Source: Lachnoclostridium sp. UBA5725 (lineage in GTDB: Bacteria; Bacillota; Clostridia; Lachnospirales; Lachnospiraceae). From it: a stretch of DNA of 46,231 nucleotides. The notes beneath the pieces were generated by a model. It was not told the origin of the DNA, did not search any database, and saw nothing but the letters and a program-made list of their open reading frames with translations. Position numbers and translations under genes: made by a program. Positions 16,168 to 25,056 of this stretch are shown one piece after another; within the stretch, counting starts at the first letter, position 1; each line of letters begins with the position of its first letter. Location: contig DIGJ01000038.1 in assembly GCA_002419585.1 (NCBI GenBank), positions 1-46,231 on the forward strand. Direction: 5' to 3'.

Positions 16168-18050
16168 CGCATCCAGGCTTTCGCACTCGCATCGCTTGGC
16201 ATCCTTAAATCGCCCCTTGGAGAAAGTGCTACACTTCCAACCTTTGGCCCATCTGGAAGACAAGAGCGTTTAAATTGTTGAGAAAAAAATCGGCGATAGA
16301 AGGTACATAACCATTTAGCAATTGTGGCATCATCATACTGGTTGGCAAATGCATGTTTTGCCAGCCGGTATACTTTTTTCGGTTCATATCCAAATCGCAT
16401 AATATAATACAGAAAGAAATCGTGAAGTTCATATGGACCAACGATATCTTCTGTTTTTTGTGCTATTTTCCCATCTTTGGGAGGCAATAGCTCTGGGCTT
16501 ACTGGTGTGTCCAAAATATCAAAGAGCACATCCTTTAATTCTCCTTCTTCCATCGTTTCTGCATAATAAAGAACCAGATAGCGAACTAGAGTTTTCGGAA
16601 CAGAAGCATTCACTCCATACATCGACATATGATCACCATTATAGGTTGCCCAACCAAGAGCCAGCTCCGACATATCTCCGGTACCAATTACCATACCATT
16701 ATTTTTATTTGCAATATCCATAAGTACCTGTGTACGTTCTCTGGCTTGTCCATTTTCAAAGGTAATATCATGTTTGTCCATATCCTGCTCTATATCACGA
16801 AAATGAATTTCTACTGCATCTTTGATTTCAATTTCTTTTAATGTAGTTCCAAGCTCTTTCGCCAAGGTTATTGCATTTTGATAGGTTCGATCGGTTGTAC
16901 CAAAACAAGGCATTGTGATACTCATAATTTTGTTTCTTGGAATGTGGAGCATATCAAATGCGCGAACTGTTACTAAAAGTGCCAGTGTAGAATCAAGTCC
17001 TCCTGAAATTCCTAGCACCGCACATTGACAGTTCGTATGTTCCAATCGCTTTTTAAGCCCCATAGCCTGAATATTTAAAATTTCTTCACATCTTCTATCC
17101 CGTTCGTCCTTTTTGCTTGGTACAAATGGTGTACTGGTATAAAATCTAGTAAGCGGTGTGTCTACTAGTTCGAAGGAAAATGAAACCTTTGTGTACAAAT
17201 CCGATTCCAAATCTACTTCAAAGGTGCTCATTCTTCTACGTTCACTAACGAGTCTTCCCAAATCAATTTCGCTAATAATACTTTCGTTGTGAAAGCGCCT
17301 CGACTCCTTGACTATCACTCCATTTTCAGCAATCAAATTGTGCGCTGCAAAGACTAAATCGGTGGAAGATTCGCCCTCACCTGCATCTGCATAAATATAG
17401 GCACAAGTAAGTCTTCCTGATTGTCCTTGTATCAGTTGTCTGCGGTAAATGTCTTTACCTGTAATCTCATCACTTGCAGAAAGATTTGCAATAACGGTTG
17501 CGCCCGCTAATGCATGTTTACAAGAAGGTGGTATTGACACCCATACATCTTCACATATTTCCAAACCAAGCACAAAGGAAGGTAAATTCTTACAACAAAA
17601 TAAAATATTCGTACCAAATGGTATTCCATTCACATCATGAACCCGGTCATTACCCTTTAGAAAATGCCTCGCCTCATAAAATTCAGAATAATTTGGTATA
17701 TTGGATTTTGGAACCATTCCTAGGATGCTTCCATGATGCAAAACAGCTGCTATATTATATAATTTATTGTCTATCATAATCGGAAGGCCAACTACAGCAA
17801 GGATATCCTTATCTGCAGTGAATTCCTTTATATCTTCTAATGTTTCATACGCCTCTCGAATCAAAGTATCCTGCAAAAATAAATCGCTGCAGGTATATCC
17901 GGTAATACAAAGTTCTGGAAAAACAATTAACTTTACGTTTTGAGCTTCACAATCTTCTATCATTTTTTTTATCACTAATCCATTAAACTGACAATCAGCG
18001 ACCTGAATTTTTGGTGTTGCTGCACAAACTTTTACAAATCCGTCTTTCAT
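16149..18050 (-). CDS. nadE: Glutamine-hydrolysing NAD+ synthetase
   Basis: The enzyme amidates nicotinic acid adenine dinucleotide to NAD+, using ammonia released from glutamine. The 633-residue protein has an N-terminal nitrilase-type glutaminase domain (to about residue 280). Its catalytic triad is visible as the Glu of VFPELCITGY, the Lys of MVPKSNIPNY and the Cys of GLEICEDVWV. The C-terminal synthetase domain carries the PP-loop LGISGGLDSTLALL (about 340-353) and the ATP-site segments MVIGTGDMSELALGWATYNGDH. The ATG at 18050 is chosen over one 13 codons upstream because GAGGGAG lies immediately before it and the family N-terminus begins here. It lies just downstream of the 6S-like RNA and its terminator. 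Confidence 0.95.
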   Translation of the reverse strand: MKDGFVKVCAATPKIQVADCQFNGLVIKKMIEDCEAQNVKLIVFPELCITGYTCSDLFLQDTLIREAYETLEDIKEFTADKDILAVVGLPIMIDNKLYNIAAVLHHGSILGMVPKSNIPNYSEFYEARHFLKGNDRVHDVNGIPFGTNILFCCKNLPSFVLGLEICEDVWVSIPPSCKHALAGATVIANLSASDEITGKDIYRRQLIQGQSGRLTCAYIYADAGEGESSTDLVFAAHNLIAENGVIVKESRRFHNESIISEIDLGRLVSERRRMSTFEVDLESDLYTKVSFSFELVDTPLTRFYTSTPFVPSKKDERDRRCEEILNIQAMGLKKRLEHTNCQCAVLGISGGLDSTLALLVTVRAFDMLHIPRNKIMSITMPCFGTTDRTYQNAITLAKELGTTLKEIEIKDAVEIHFRDIEQDMDKHDITFENGQARERTQVLMDIANKNNGMVIGTGDMSELALGWATYNGDHMSMYGVNASVPKTLVRYLVLYYAETMEEGELKDVLFDILDTPVSPELLPPKDGKIAQKTEDIVGPYELHDFFLYYIMRFGYEPKKVYRLAKHAFANQYDDATIAKWLCTFYRRFFSQQFKRSCLPDGPKVGSVALSPRGDLRMPSDASAKAWMRQLEEI

Positions 18051-18136
18051 TTTCTCCCTCTTTTCTACGTTGCTCTTTGCAAATAGCATGTTGCAACTAT
18101 GTATTTTTATTTCTCTTATTTTATCGAATTCACTTC

Positions 18137-18163
18137 AAAAAAAGGCAGCTTAGAAAGCTGCCC
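18137..18163 (-). terminator. Intrinsic terminator of the 6S-like RNA
   Basis: On the minus strand, GGCAGCTT / AAGCTGCC form an 8-bp stem with a 3-nt loop (18144-18162), followed by TTTTTTT. It ends the RNA transcribed from the promoters at 18367-18409 and precedes nadE. Confidence 0.8.
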
Positions 18164-18164
18164 T

Positions 18165-18360
18165 TGTCTTTTGTATTAGTCCCAAAATGCCGGTTCTTGA
18201 ATTTTGACGCCTAGCCTAAGCTAGGTGGGTTACCGCACATAGTTTTCTGCCTTCCCCTGCATAATGGAGGCCTGACATCCAACTAAAAATATAGGTGTCC
18301 CATAATCGTAAATGTAGGTTCAAAATATCAAGATGATCGTACACCCCAGGATTTTTTATT
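18165..18360 (-). ncRNA. ssrS: Probable 6S RNA (SsrS)
   Basis: 6S RNA binds housekeeping RNA polymerase by mimicking an open promoter. This minus-strand RNA has its own sigma-A promoters, a discrete length near 190 nt and a terminator. Its ends pair: TCCTGGGGTGT near the 5' end pairs with GCATTTTGGGA near the 3' end, and TCTTGATATTTTGA with TCAAAATTCAAGA, giving a long closing stem with a large internal region. The 5' end resembles what I recall of Firmicutes 6S RNAs. I see none of the diagnostic motifs of SRP RNA, tmRNA or RNase P. The interior also offers small hairpins (GTGCGGTAACCCAC, CCTAGCTTAGGCTAGG), which fit the 6S rod less well. The identity is therefore probable, and that it is a real stand-alone RNA gene is more certain. 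Confidence 0.7.
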
Positions 18361-18366
18361 AAGATT

Positions 18367-18409
18367 AGTATATCACATTTTTTATAAATTATCAATCATA
18401 GTTTGTCAA
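18367..18409 (-). promoter_or_regulatory. Tandem overlapping promoters of the 6S-like RNA
   Basis: On the minus strand there are two box pairs with 17-bp spacing: TTGACA (18409-18404) with TATAAA (18386-18381), and TTGATA (18395-18390) with TATACT (18372-18367). The downstream pair would start transcription near 18360. The upstream -35 box abuts the stop codon of the glycosyltransferase gene. Confidence 0.7.
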
Positions 18410-19603
18410 TTACTTGATTGGCAACGCACTTCCCTGGACTAAAGAAGCCAATAAATTCTCATATACGTTCAACATATTCGCCGCAAATTGGGCGGTTGAG
18501 TATTTCTCCACCTTCTTTACTGCATTGTTGCAATAGTCAATTTCATTTGTCGAATAAAGTATTTTATCCAATCCTTCCATACATTCTTTCTCATTTTGAA
18601 AGGTATATCCATTGTATCCTTCTTCCAAAATCTCATCCAAACAAGGATCCACCTTCGCAACAACTGGAAGAGCCGAAGCCATAGCTTCAATAAATGTAAG
18701 TCCCTGAGTTTCGCTATTGGAGGCGCTAACAAACACATTGCCAATTTGATAAAACTTTCCAATCATATCCCAAGGTTTCGAACCAGTAAATATAATACGA
18801 TCACTACATGGAAGACTTTCTGCCAGTTTCATTAGTCTTTCACGATCTGGACCATCTCCCACAATCATAAATTTTACATTATCATGCAGTTTCATATAGG
18901 TTGGCATGATTCGCAACAATTCTTCTATATTCTTCTCTGCAGAAACACGTCCGAGTGAGAGAATTAGTTTTTCATCTTCCTTTACTCCATAGGCCAAGCG
19001 AAGTTGATTCATTTCATTTGTATTATATCGAATGCGGTTAAATTTTTCCAAATCAATACCGGTCGGAATTACTTCGATCGTTTTTGTAACATGATACGAT
19101 TCCAAAAGTTCTTTCACCTTTATGGTCGGTACTACGATTGTCTCTGCTGTATTGCAATAAATCTTAGAAAACATTCGCATAAATGCCTTCGCCTTTTGCT
19201 CAACCGCTTCGATGTGAATTTTGTTAATATAATGGGTGTAATCTTCATAAATGGTATGATACGTATGGACAATTGGCAATCGATGTTCTTTTGCCATAAG
19301 TCTACCAAATATGCCAAGTGAAAATTCTGTATGGGTGTGAATAATATCCAAATCTAATTTTCGAATAACATGTGCCAGCTTATTCGAATAAAACATTCCA
19401 ACTCTACGTTCCGTGATAAATACACAAGGAAGGCTTGGTACACGAAATACATTGTGTTCAAATTCTGGAGCTCCAGGCGTAGTCGTCGTAAATACATAAA
19501 CTTGCTGACCCATTCGTTCCAGTTCTGTCTTTAGCATAAATACTGACGTTGCAACTCCATTAATTTCCGGATAATAGGTTTCTGTAAATAAACCTATATT
19601 CAT
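18410..19603 (-). CDS. GT4-family glycosyltransferase, probably acting on a membrane lipid
   Basis: This 397-residue glycosyltransferase has a GT-B fold. The N-terminus MNIGLFTETYYPEINGVATS is typical of the GT4 subgroup that includes diacylglycerol glucosyltransferases and mannosyltransferases. The C-terminal half carries LILSLGRVSAEKNIEELL (about 215-232) and a nucleotide-sugar binding E-x7-E-type region, SNSETQGLTFIEAMASALPVVA. Thus a lipid-glycosylating role (glycolipid or lipoteichoic acid anchor) is plausible but not proven. No strong Shine-Dalgarno sequence is visible before the start at 19603. Its stop codon abuts the 6S-like RNA promoter. Confidence 0.82.
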   Translation of the reverse strand: MNIGLFTETYYPEINGVATSVFMLKTELERMGQQVYVFTTTTPGAPEFEHNVFRVPSLPCVFITERRVGMFYSNKLAHVIRKLDLDIIHTHTEFSLGIFGRLMAKEHRLPIVHTYHTIYEDYTHYINKIHIEAVEQKAKAFMRMFSKIYCNTAETIVVPTIKVKELLESYHVTKTIEVIPTGIDLEKFNRIRYNTNEMNQLRLAYGVKEDEKLILSLGRVSAEKNIEELLRIMPTYMKLHDNVKFMIVGDGPDRERLMKLAESLPCSDRIIFTGSKPWDMIGKFYQIGNVFVSASNSETQGLTFIEAMASALPVVAKVDPCLDEILEEGYNGYTFQNEKECMEGLDKILYSTNEIDYCNNAVKKVEKYSTAQFAANMLNVYENLLASLVQGSALPIK

Positions 19604-19765
19604 AATTTAATACCAAGTCTCAAGCAATCATGTTACCATGTTCTTTTGAGACGCAAACACAAAGAGGGAAAGTTATTTGTTTGCATTTATCCTTTCATTA
19701 AAATTCTTTCACCCTTTTCGCTCACCATCACTTTAATAGCACTCAAAATATTAGCCCATTTACCA

Positions 19766-20074
19766 TTAGGAGACACTCGCTACGACCGCTTCCGATTCGG
19801 TAGCAAATACCGTTTTTCCAAATTCAGCATATAAATCGATTGTAAATACTCCTGGCATAACTTTCTTCTTGCAATTATTTTTAAGCAATATTTTACAGCT
19901 TTCACCATCTATTGATTTCGAGCAGTTTTTGCAATCAGGCTCAACACGATAAATCAAAGAACCTATTTGACATGGAAGTCGAAGTAGACGACCATTTTTT
20001 TCCAATTTCTGATATTCTTCTCCCAGTTCCACCAATTCTTCTAATTCTTGAAGAGTATATTTCTTATTTTTCAT
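19766..20074 (-). CDS. Small Cys-containing protein of unknown function (phage-type relative)
   Basis: I cannot assign a function to this 102-residue protein. It has a charged helical N-terminus (residues 1-28), then LPCQIGSLIYRV. A four-Cys cluster (CKNCSKSIDGESCKILLKNNC) could bind a metal, and the C-terminal GKTVFATESEAVVA looks like a short HTH-less cap. The LPC-x-x-G and GKTVF-x-T-x-x-x-A blocks are familiar from small proteins encoded in Firmicutes phages and conjugative elements. No other phage gene is near, so it may be a lone relic or a domesticated gene. An AAGGAC sequence lies before the start. Confidence 0.55.
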   Translation of the reverse strand: MKNKKYTLQELEELVELGEEYQKLEKNGRLLRLPCQIGSLIYRVEPDCKNCSKSIDGESCKILLKNNCKKKVMPGVFTIDLYAEFGKTVFATESEAVVASVS

Positions 20075-20308
20075 CCTATTATGTCCTTTTCCTATTATTC
20101 CCTATTGGTTTCTTAAGAATACCCCTAGACTCCTTTTTTCTAAAGTTTAGACTTACGAGTGTAGCTTATTATAACATATTTTGTACAAATTGTGAACAAA
20201 ATACAACTGCAATGTTCATAAAAAGTTTAGAGTAACAACAAACTTTCTTCATATCTTTTGTATATAATATAGTCATGCAAACAGATAGTGCTAATCAAAA
20301 ATTTTTTT

Positions 20309-20366
20309 CATAAACAGCCCGGTAAAGATGTTACCCTTTACCGGGCCTCTCCTCATTTATGGGGCT
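20309..20366 (+). terminator. Strong hairpin with distal T tract, terminator or attenuator
   Basis: GCCCGGTAAAG / CTTTACCGGGC pair perfectly over 11 bp, enclosed by CATAAA / TTTATG. GGGGC followed by seven T's comes 15-20 bases later. A TATAAT box lies about 45 bp upstream (near 20268), so a short leader could start there and end here, ahead of the acyltransferase-like gene. It could equally be an isolated terminator. Confidence 0.5.
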
Positions 20367-20412
20367 TTTTTTATTTTATACATATTTTATATATGAATAC
20401 AACCAATAAAAT

Positions 20413-20441
20413 GGACAATCTTAATATAGTATAGTAAAATA
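20413..20441 (+). promoter_or_regulatory. Possible promoter for the acyltransferase-DUF6320 pair
   Basis: TGGACA, 17 bp, then TAAAAT is found near 20413-20441, about 65 bp upstream of the start codon at 20506. It lies downstream of the hairpin at 20309, so it would bypass it. Moderate consensus match only. Confidence 0.4.
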
Positions 20442-20505
20442 AATTCATTAATTTACTCTTTATGCACAATTAGGTACATAAAGCTGCGTTAGAATGGAGA
20501 TTAGG

Positions 20506-21780
20506 ATGAATAACCATAAACAGCAGAATCGAAATTGGCGACGTCTTGACAATACTGCGAAACTTTTTCCGGTCGTATCGAGCGAAAATCTAACCAACGT
20601 ATTTCGTGTTTGCGTTACGCTAAAAGATAATATCGATAAAGATATCCTACAACAGGCACTTAAGGAAGTATTACCGTGGTTTGAAGGAATCAATGTACGT
20701 TTGCGCCGAGGCATTTTTTGGTACTATTTTGAAACAAAGAAAAAAGTCCCAATGATTGAAAAAGAAGTGACGTATCCATGCAAATACCTTGATCCTCATG
20801 CGCCTGGCCATTTTTTATTTCGGGTATCTTATTATGAAAACCGAATCAATCTTGAAGTTTTTCATGCCATTACCGATGGAATGGGAGCAATTAATTTTTT
20901 AAAAGAATTGACTTACATGTATCTTCGTCTAAAACAGGGTGAAACCAATTTAATTCCCAGCAACGAGTGTATCTTAGGCGTCGAAGACAGTTATATAAAA
21001 AATTATAAAAAGCGCCCGACCAATATGTATCCGGTAAAAAAAGCATATCTATTAAAAGGAGAGTCTCTCTACCTGGATACGGTAAGTATTATTCATGGTT
21101 ATGTTGATTTACCCGCTTTAAAAGCAAAATGCAAAGAAGCCTCCGTAAGTATTTCAAAATACGTGACCGCTTTGCTTTTATATTGTATCTATGAAGAATA
21201 CATGAACCGACAGGGTGATAAGCATCCGGTTGTCATTAATCTTCCAGTAAATTTACGTTCTTTTTTTGATTCCACTACGACCTCCAATTTTTTTGCAGTT
21301 ACTTCAGTAAAATTTCTGTTCAATGGAGAGAATCATACGTTTGAAGAAGTGCTTGCTTTTGTTAGCAAGCAGATGGATGAAACCATCACAAAAGAACACA
21401 TGGAAGAAATCATATCCTATAATGTTTCAAGCGAAAAAAGATGGTACATTCGGATGGCGCCACTTCCAATAAAATGGTTGATCCTTCAATTTGTATTTCG
21501 CCGTTCCAGTCGCTCATGCACAACAACACTATCAAATTTGGGAGCCGTTAAAGTTTGTAAAGAATTTGAATCTGAAATTGAAAATTTTCACTTTTTAATC
21601 GGAGTATCCAAACGTCAAAATATGAAGTGTGGTATGTGTTCTTATCAAGACAAATTAATTGTAACGTTTTCCTCCGTACTAAAAGATACCTACTTACAGA
21701 AGGCATTTTTCCGCGCACTTACAAAACAAGGAATTCCTGTTACAATAGAAAGCAATGGTGTTCACAATGAAAAAATGTAA
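20506..21780 (+). CDS. Condensation/alcohol acetyltransferase-like protein
   Basis: This 424-residue cytoplasmic protein has the CoA-dependent acyltransferase fold, related to NRPS condensation domains and alcohol acetyltransferases. The catalytic signature H-x3-D-G is present as HAITDGMGAINFL (about residues 125-137). VINLPVNLRSFFDSTTTSNFFA (about 240-262, quoted in part) resembles the family's second conserved block, and SNLGAVKV is near the C-terminal third. The ATG at 20506 is preferred over one four codons upstream because GGAG precedes it. Its stop overlaps the start of the zinc-ribbon membrane protein, indicating coupling. The acyl acceptor is unknown; lipid or surface-glycan modification is a guess from the membrane partner. 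Confidence 0.75.
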   Translation: MNNHKQQNRNWRRLDNTAKLFPVVSSENLTNVFRVCVTLKDNIDKDILQQALKEVLPWFEGINVRLRRGIFWYYFETKKKVPMIEKEVTYPCKYLDPHAPGHFLFRVSYYENRINLEVFHAITDGMGAINFLKELTYMYLRLKQGETNLIPSNECILGVEDSYIKNYKKRPTNMYPVKKAYLLKGESLYLDTVSIIHGYVDLPALKAKCKEASVSISKYVTALLLYCIYEEYMNRQGDKHPVVINLPVNLRSFFDSTTTSNFFAVTSVKFLFNGENHTFEEVLAFVSKQMDETITKEHMEEIISYNVSSEKRWYIRMAPLPIKWLILQFVFRRSSRSCTTTLSNLGAVKVCKEFESEIENFHFLIGVSKRQNMKCGMCSYQDKLIVTFSSVLKDTYLQKAFFRALTKQGIPVTIESNGVHNEKM

Positions 21781-22456
21781 TCGCTGCAACCTTTTCGTAA
21801 AAGATACAGGGAATTTGTGTCCTCTTTGTGGTGAACTTTTATATATTGAAAACAAGAACAAAGAGGAAAACGATGAATTTCTAGCAATGTATCCTACGAT
21901 TGAATTTAATGTAGATGCGTTTCATTTACTTCGGAAAATCTTTACCTTTATCGCTGTGCTTACTGCTCTTACTATGTTTGTCATTAACTATGCAACCTAT
22001 GATGTCGCTCCGGTACTTTGGTCTTTAATCTCCGTCGCTGCGATTGTCTATGCCATGATAACGGTTTATTATTCCATACTAAATAATTCAAATCTGGCCT
22101 CCAAAATTCTCGTGCAGACGATTGGTGCCAGCATTTTGTGTGTTATCATTGACAACGTAATTGGATATAAGGGTTGGTCCGTCAATTTTATTATTCCGGC
22201 ACTAATCCTCACATCCAATTTTGTAGTCATTATCCTTATGATTGTAAACCCTATGAAACGTCAGACCTATTATATGTACCAGCTAACAATAACCATTTTT
22301 TCCATTTTATCTTTTGCACTTTGTTTTACAAAGATCATTACAAGAGATGAAGTTGCTATCGCTGCAGGTATCATATGTGTTCTAAGCCTACTAGGTTCCA
22401 TTATTTTTGGTGATAAAGGGTTCAAAAATGAGTTAATTCGAAGATTTCATATTTAA
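21767..22456 (+). CDS. Zinc-ribbon multi-pass membrane protein (DUF6320-like)
   Basis: This protein of about 229 residues starts with a zinc ribbon, C-x2-C then C-x2-C (CNRCNLF and CPLCGEL). A soluble linker and six hydrophobic segments follow, from about residue 50 to 220 (for example IFTFIAVLTALTMFVI and GSIIFG). This architecture matches what I know as DUF6320 proteins, which are often paired with acyltransferase-like genes. The start at 21767 overlaps the upstream gene by 14 bases; an ATG four codons earlier is also possible. It converges on metQ, with four shared bases at the stop codons. Function unknown. Confidence 0.7.
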   Translation: MKKCNRCNLFVKDTGNLCPLCGELLYIENKNKEENDEFLAMYPTIEFNVDAFHLLRKIFTFIAVLTALTMFVINYATYDVAPVLWSLISVAAIVYAMITVYYSILNNSNLASKILVQTIGASILCVIIDNVIGYKGWSVNFIIPALILTSNFVVIILMIVNPMKRQTYYMYQLTITIFSILSFALCFTKIITRDEVAIAAGIICVLSLLGSIIFGDKGFKNELIRRFHI

Positions 22457-23289
22457 AATATTGGTACGACTGCACCATCATAGGTACTATTCATGAACTC
22501 ACGTACTTCGTCACTCAATAGCGCCTTTACGAGTGCCTTTGTTTTTCCACTTTCTTCATTTCCTTCTTTGACTGCCACGATGTTTGCATAGGACTGAGCC
22601 GCTAGGGAATCTGCCGTCTCAGTTGCAATTGCATCCTTTACACTAAGTCCTCCGGTAATTGCATAATTTCCATTAATGCAGGCAATATCAACATCACTTA
22701 ATGCTCTCACGATTTGCGCTGCTTCCAGTTCTACAATCTCCAAATTCAAAGGATTCTCAACGATATCTATGACAGTTGCCTCAAGTCCAGCGTTCTTTTT
22801 TAATGTAATGAGCCCCTGTGATTCTAATAAAAGTAATGCTCTCGCTTCATTTGTTTTATCATTTGGTACTGCAACTTTTGCCCCTTCCTTCAAATCAGTA
22901 ATGCTTTTCGTATTACCAGCATAAATTCCAAATGGCTCATAATGAACGGATGCCGCAGATACAATATGTGTATTGTTTTCTTTATTAAAGTCATCTAAGT
23001 ATGGTTGATGTTGAAAATAGTTCGCATCCAGCTCACCGCTTTCCAATGCTGTATTTGGAAGTACATAATCATTATATTCTACAACCTTCAACGTATAGCC
23101 ATCTTTGGCGAGAATGTCCTTTGCTATTGCTAGAATTTCTGCATGTGGTGTAACCGAAGCACCAACGGTGATTGTCTTATCGTCCTTTGTATCTTTTGAC
23201 TCCTGCGTGGTTTTTCCTGCACATCCTGTAAGTGTTCCAATCGTTAATGCTAACAATGATAAAATAATAATTGCACTTTTTCTTTTCAT
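22453..23289 (-). CDS. metQ: Methionine ABC transporter substrate-binding lipoprotein
   Basis: This is the extracellular methionine-binding lipoprotein of the MetNIQ importer. It is 278 residues with a lipobox LTGC (Cys around residue 23) after a basic, hydrophobic signal sequence. The mature part has VGASVTPHAEILAIAKDIL, YNDYVLPNTALESGELDANYFQHQPYL (quoted in parts: the DANYFQH block is diagnostic of NlpA/MetQ), and GNYAITGGL. The start has AGGAGG upstream. It is last in the metN-metI-metQ operon, 16 bp after metI. Confidence 0.93.
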   Translation of the reverse strand: MKRKSAIIILSLLALTIGTLTGCAGKTTQESKDTKDDKTITVGASVTPHAEILAIAKDILAKDGYTLKVVEYNDYVLPNTALESGELDANYFQHQPYLDDFNKENNTHIVSAASVHYEPFGIYAGNTKSITDLKEGAKVAVPNDKTNEARALLLLESQGLITLKKNAGLEATVIDIVENPLNLEIVELEAAQIVRALSDVDIACINGNYAITGGLSVKDAIATETADSLAAQSYANIVAVKEGNEESGKTKALVKALLSDEVREFMNSTYDGAVVPIF

Positions 23290-23305
23290 AATTTCTCCTC
23301 CTAAA

Positions 23306-23968
23306 TTAAGCTTTTTTTCGCTTATCTGTTTTATTTGCTAATTTTGTACCTACTTCTTGAAAAATCTGAACGATAATAACCAGTAACACCACGGTTATCA
23401 GCATAATATCCTTTTTGTAACGGTAATATCCGTAGTTAATTGCAATTGCTCCTAATCCTCCTCCCCCAACAAAGCCAGCCATTGTTGAATAGCCCAGAAT
23501 CGTTGTTATTGCTATTGTACTGCCCACAATCAGGGATGGTTTTGCCTCTGGAAGAAGTACTTTTATAATAATCTGCAGCGGATTTGATCCAATGGACACC
23601 GCCGCTTCGATTACGCCACTGTCAACCTCATTTAGTGATGATTCCACCATTCTTGCGACAAATGGAGCGGCTGCCACAATCAATGGTACGATTGTTGCTG
23701 TCGATCCAATTGTGGTTCCGACTACCAACCTTGTAAAGGGAAGGATGGCAACCAAAAGGATAATAAAAGGTATGGAACGAATCAGATTTACAATGATCCC
23801 AAGTGTCTTATTAACTAATGTATTATGACCGGTACCTTTTTCACCCGTAGTATAAAGCAAAACTCCGAGCGGAATCCCTATGAAATAGGCAATTGCAGTT
23901 GACACCAGCGTCATGTAAAGCGTTTCAAAAATTCCATTTCTTAAAAGAGTTACCACTTCATTCGTCAA
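23306..23968 (-). CDS. metI: Methionine ABC transporter permease
   Basis: This permease has five or so membrane segments and forms the MetNIQ channel. The protein is about 220 residues, with FETLYMTLVSTAIAYFIGIPLGVLL near the N-terminus and the coupling-helix region EAAVSIGSNPLQIIIKVLLPEAKP. The TTG at 23968 is preferred: it is preceded by AAGGAGG at good spacing, and its N-terminus lines up with the usual MetI start. An ATG seven codons upstream (23989) is also open. With the TTG start, the gene overlaps the metN stop by 11 bases. Confidence 0.9.
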   Translation of the reverse strand: MTNEVVTLLRNGIFETLYMTLVSTAIAYFIGIPLGVLLYTTGEKGTGHNTLVNKTLGIIVNLIRSIPFIILLVAILPFTRLVVGTTIGSTATIVPLIVAAAPFVARMVESSLNEVDSGVIEAAVSIGSNPLQIIIKVLLPEAKPSLIVGSTIAITTILGYSTMAGFVGGGGLGAIAINYGYYRYKKDIMLITVVLLVIIVQIFQEVGTKLANKTDKRKKA

Positions 23969-24962
23969 ACGGAGCACCTCCTTCTTCATAATGAATTCCT
24001 ATGGTATCTAGATAATTCTTAATTCTTCCGATTACGATTTCATCCTCAGGCAACTGTAGTAGCATTTGCCCGAATGCTTTTCCTCCAATATTTTCCGTAT
24101 TGGCTCCTAGGATATTTACGGTAGCATGACATTCTAATATCATATTGGAAATAACCGGTTCAAAGGAGGACTGACCATCGAATACAATTCTTAATATCTT
24201 GTTATTCTCAAATGAGCTTGTAGTCTCGCCTTTTGGCATGATCAATTTCTTCGCCACCTGAGATTTTGGTGCCATAAAAACATCTTGAACACTTCCGGTC
24301 TCAACCAAAGTCCCATATTCTAAAACAGCTACCTTATCACAGATGTGTTCCACAACTTTCATCTCATGTGTGATAATAACAATCGTCAGACCCATTTCAT
24401 TATTGATGCGTTTTAATAAATCAAGAATGGAAATGGTAGTGTTAGGATCAAGTGCGCTCGTTGCTTCATCACATAATAATACTTCTGGATCCGTTGCTAG
24501 TGCTCTGGCAATGGCAACTCTTTGCTTTTGCCCACCTGACAATTGAGAAGGATAGGAATTTTTGCATTCCTCCAATCCAACCAACTTAAGTAATTTTTCT
24601 GCTCTTTGGATGGCTTCCTTTTTCGATACGCCTGCAATTTCGAGTGGATAGCATACATTTCGCAACGCTGTTCTTTGAGAAAACAAGTTGAAATGCTGAA
24701 ATATCATGCCCATTTTACTGCGCTCCCTCCGTAACTGCGCATCGGTTAAAGCAGTCAATTCTGTTTTACCTAAGAATACTTTACCAACTGACGGTCTTTC
24801 TAATAAATTGATACATCTTACCAAGGTAGATTTTCCCGCGCCAGAAAAACCAATGATTCCATATATTTCACCTTTTTCAATTTGCAGATTTACATTTTTT
24901 ACCGCTTCAACCACTCGATCTTGGGTTGTAAATGTTTTACCTACATTTTCTAATGTAATCAT
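23958..24962 (-). CDS. metN: Methionine ABC transporter ATP-binding protein
   Basis: This is the ATPase of the MetNIQ importer. The 334-residue protein has Walker A GIIGFSGAGKSTLVRCINLL (about 35-54), the Q-loop region MGMIFQHFNLF, signature LSGGQKQRVAIARAL (about 140-154), Walker B VLLCDEATSALDP and H-loop VIITHEM. The C-terminal domain (about 260-330) is the NIL-type domain that senses methionine in characterised homologues. It is first in metNIQ. The roughly 250-nt leader upstream encodes a methionine-rich peptide followed by a terminator. Confidence 0.95.
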   Translation of the reverse strand: MITLENVGKTFTTQDRVVEAVKNVNLQIEKGEIYGIIGFSGAGKSTLVRCINLLERPSVGKVFLGKTELTALTDAQLRRERSKMGMIFQHFNLFSQRTALRNVCYPLEIAGVSKKEAIQRAEKLLKLVGLEECKNSYPSQLSGGQKQRVAIARALATDPEVLLCDEATSALDPNTTISILDLLKRINNEMGLTIVIITHEMKVVEHICDKVAVLEYGTLVETGSVQDVFMAPKSQVAKKLIMPKGETTSSFENNKILRIVFDGQSSFEPVISNMILECHATVNILGANTENIGGKAFGQMLLQLPEDEIVIGRIKNYLDTIGIHYEEGGAPFDE

Positions 24963-25008
24963 TCTTATTTTCCTTTCTTCTTATATTAAAGCTATCATTT
25001 CCTCGAAT

Positions 25009-25051
25009 AAAAAAAACAGGTACTCACTTTTCTCGTGTGTGCACCTGTTTT
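25009..25051 (-). terminator. Intrinsic terminator in the metNIQ leader
   Basis: On the minus strand AAAACAGGT / ACCTGTTTT form the base of a hairpin with additional CAC / GTG pairing inside, followed by a run of T's before metN. It lies about 50 nt upstream of the metN start and 26 nt after the leader-peptide stop codon. That position fits transcription attenuation. Confidence 0.8.
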
Positions 25052-25056
25052 CCGTT

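Noticed and set aside
18165..18360. SRP RNA, tmRNA or RNase P RNA
   Set aside because: The diagnostic motifs of these RNAs are absent, and the paired ends with a large interior fit 6S RNA better.
20274..20312. Twelve-codon leader peptide before the 20309 hairpin
   Set aside because: It has no ribosome binding site and no biased run of codons, so it is not listed as a gene.
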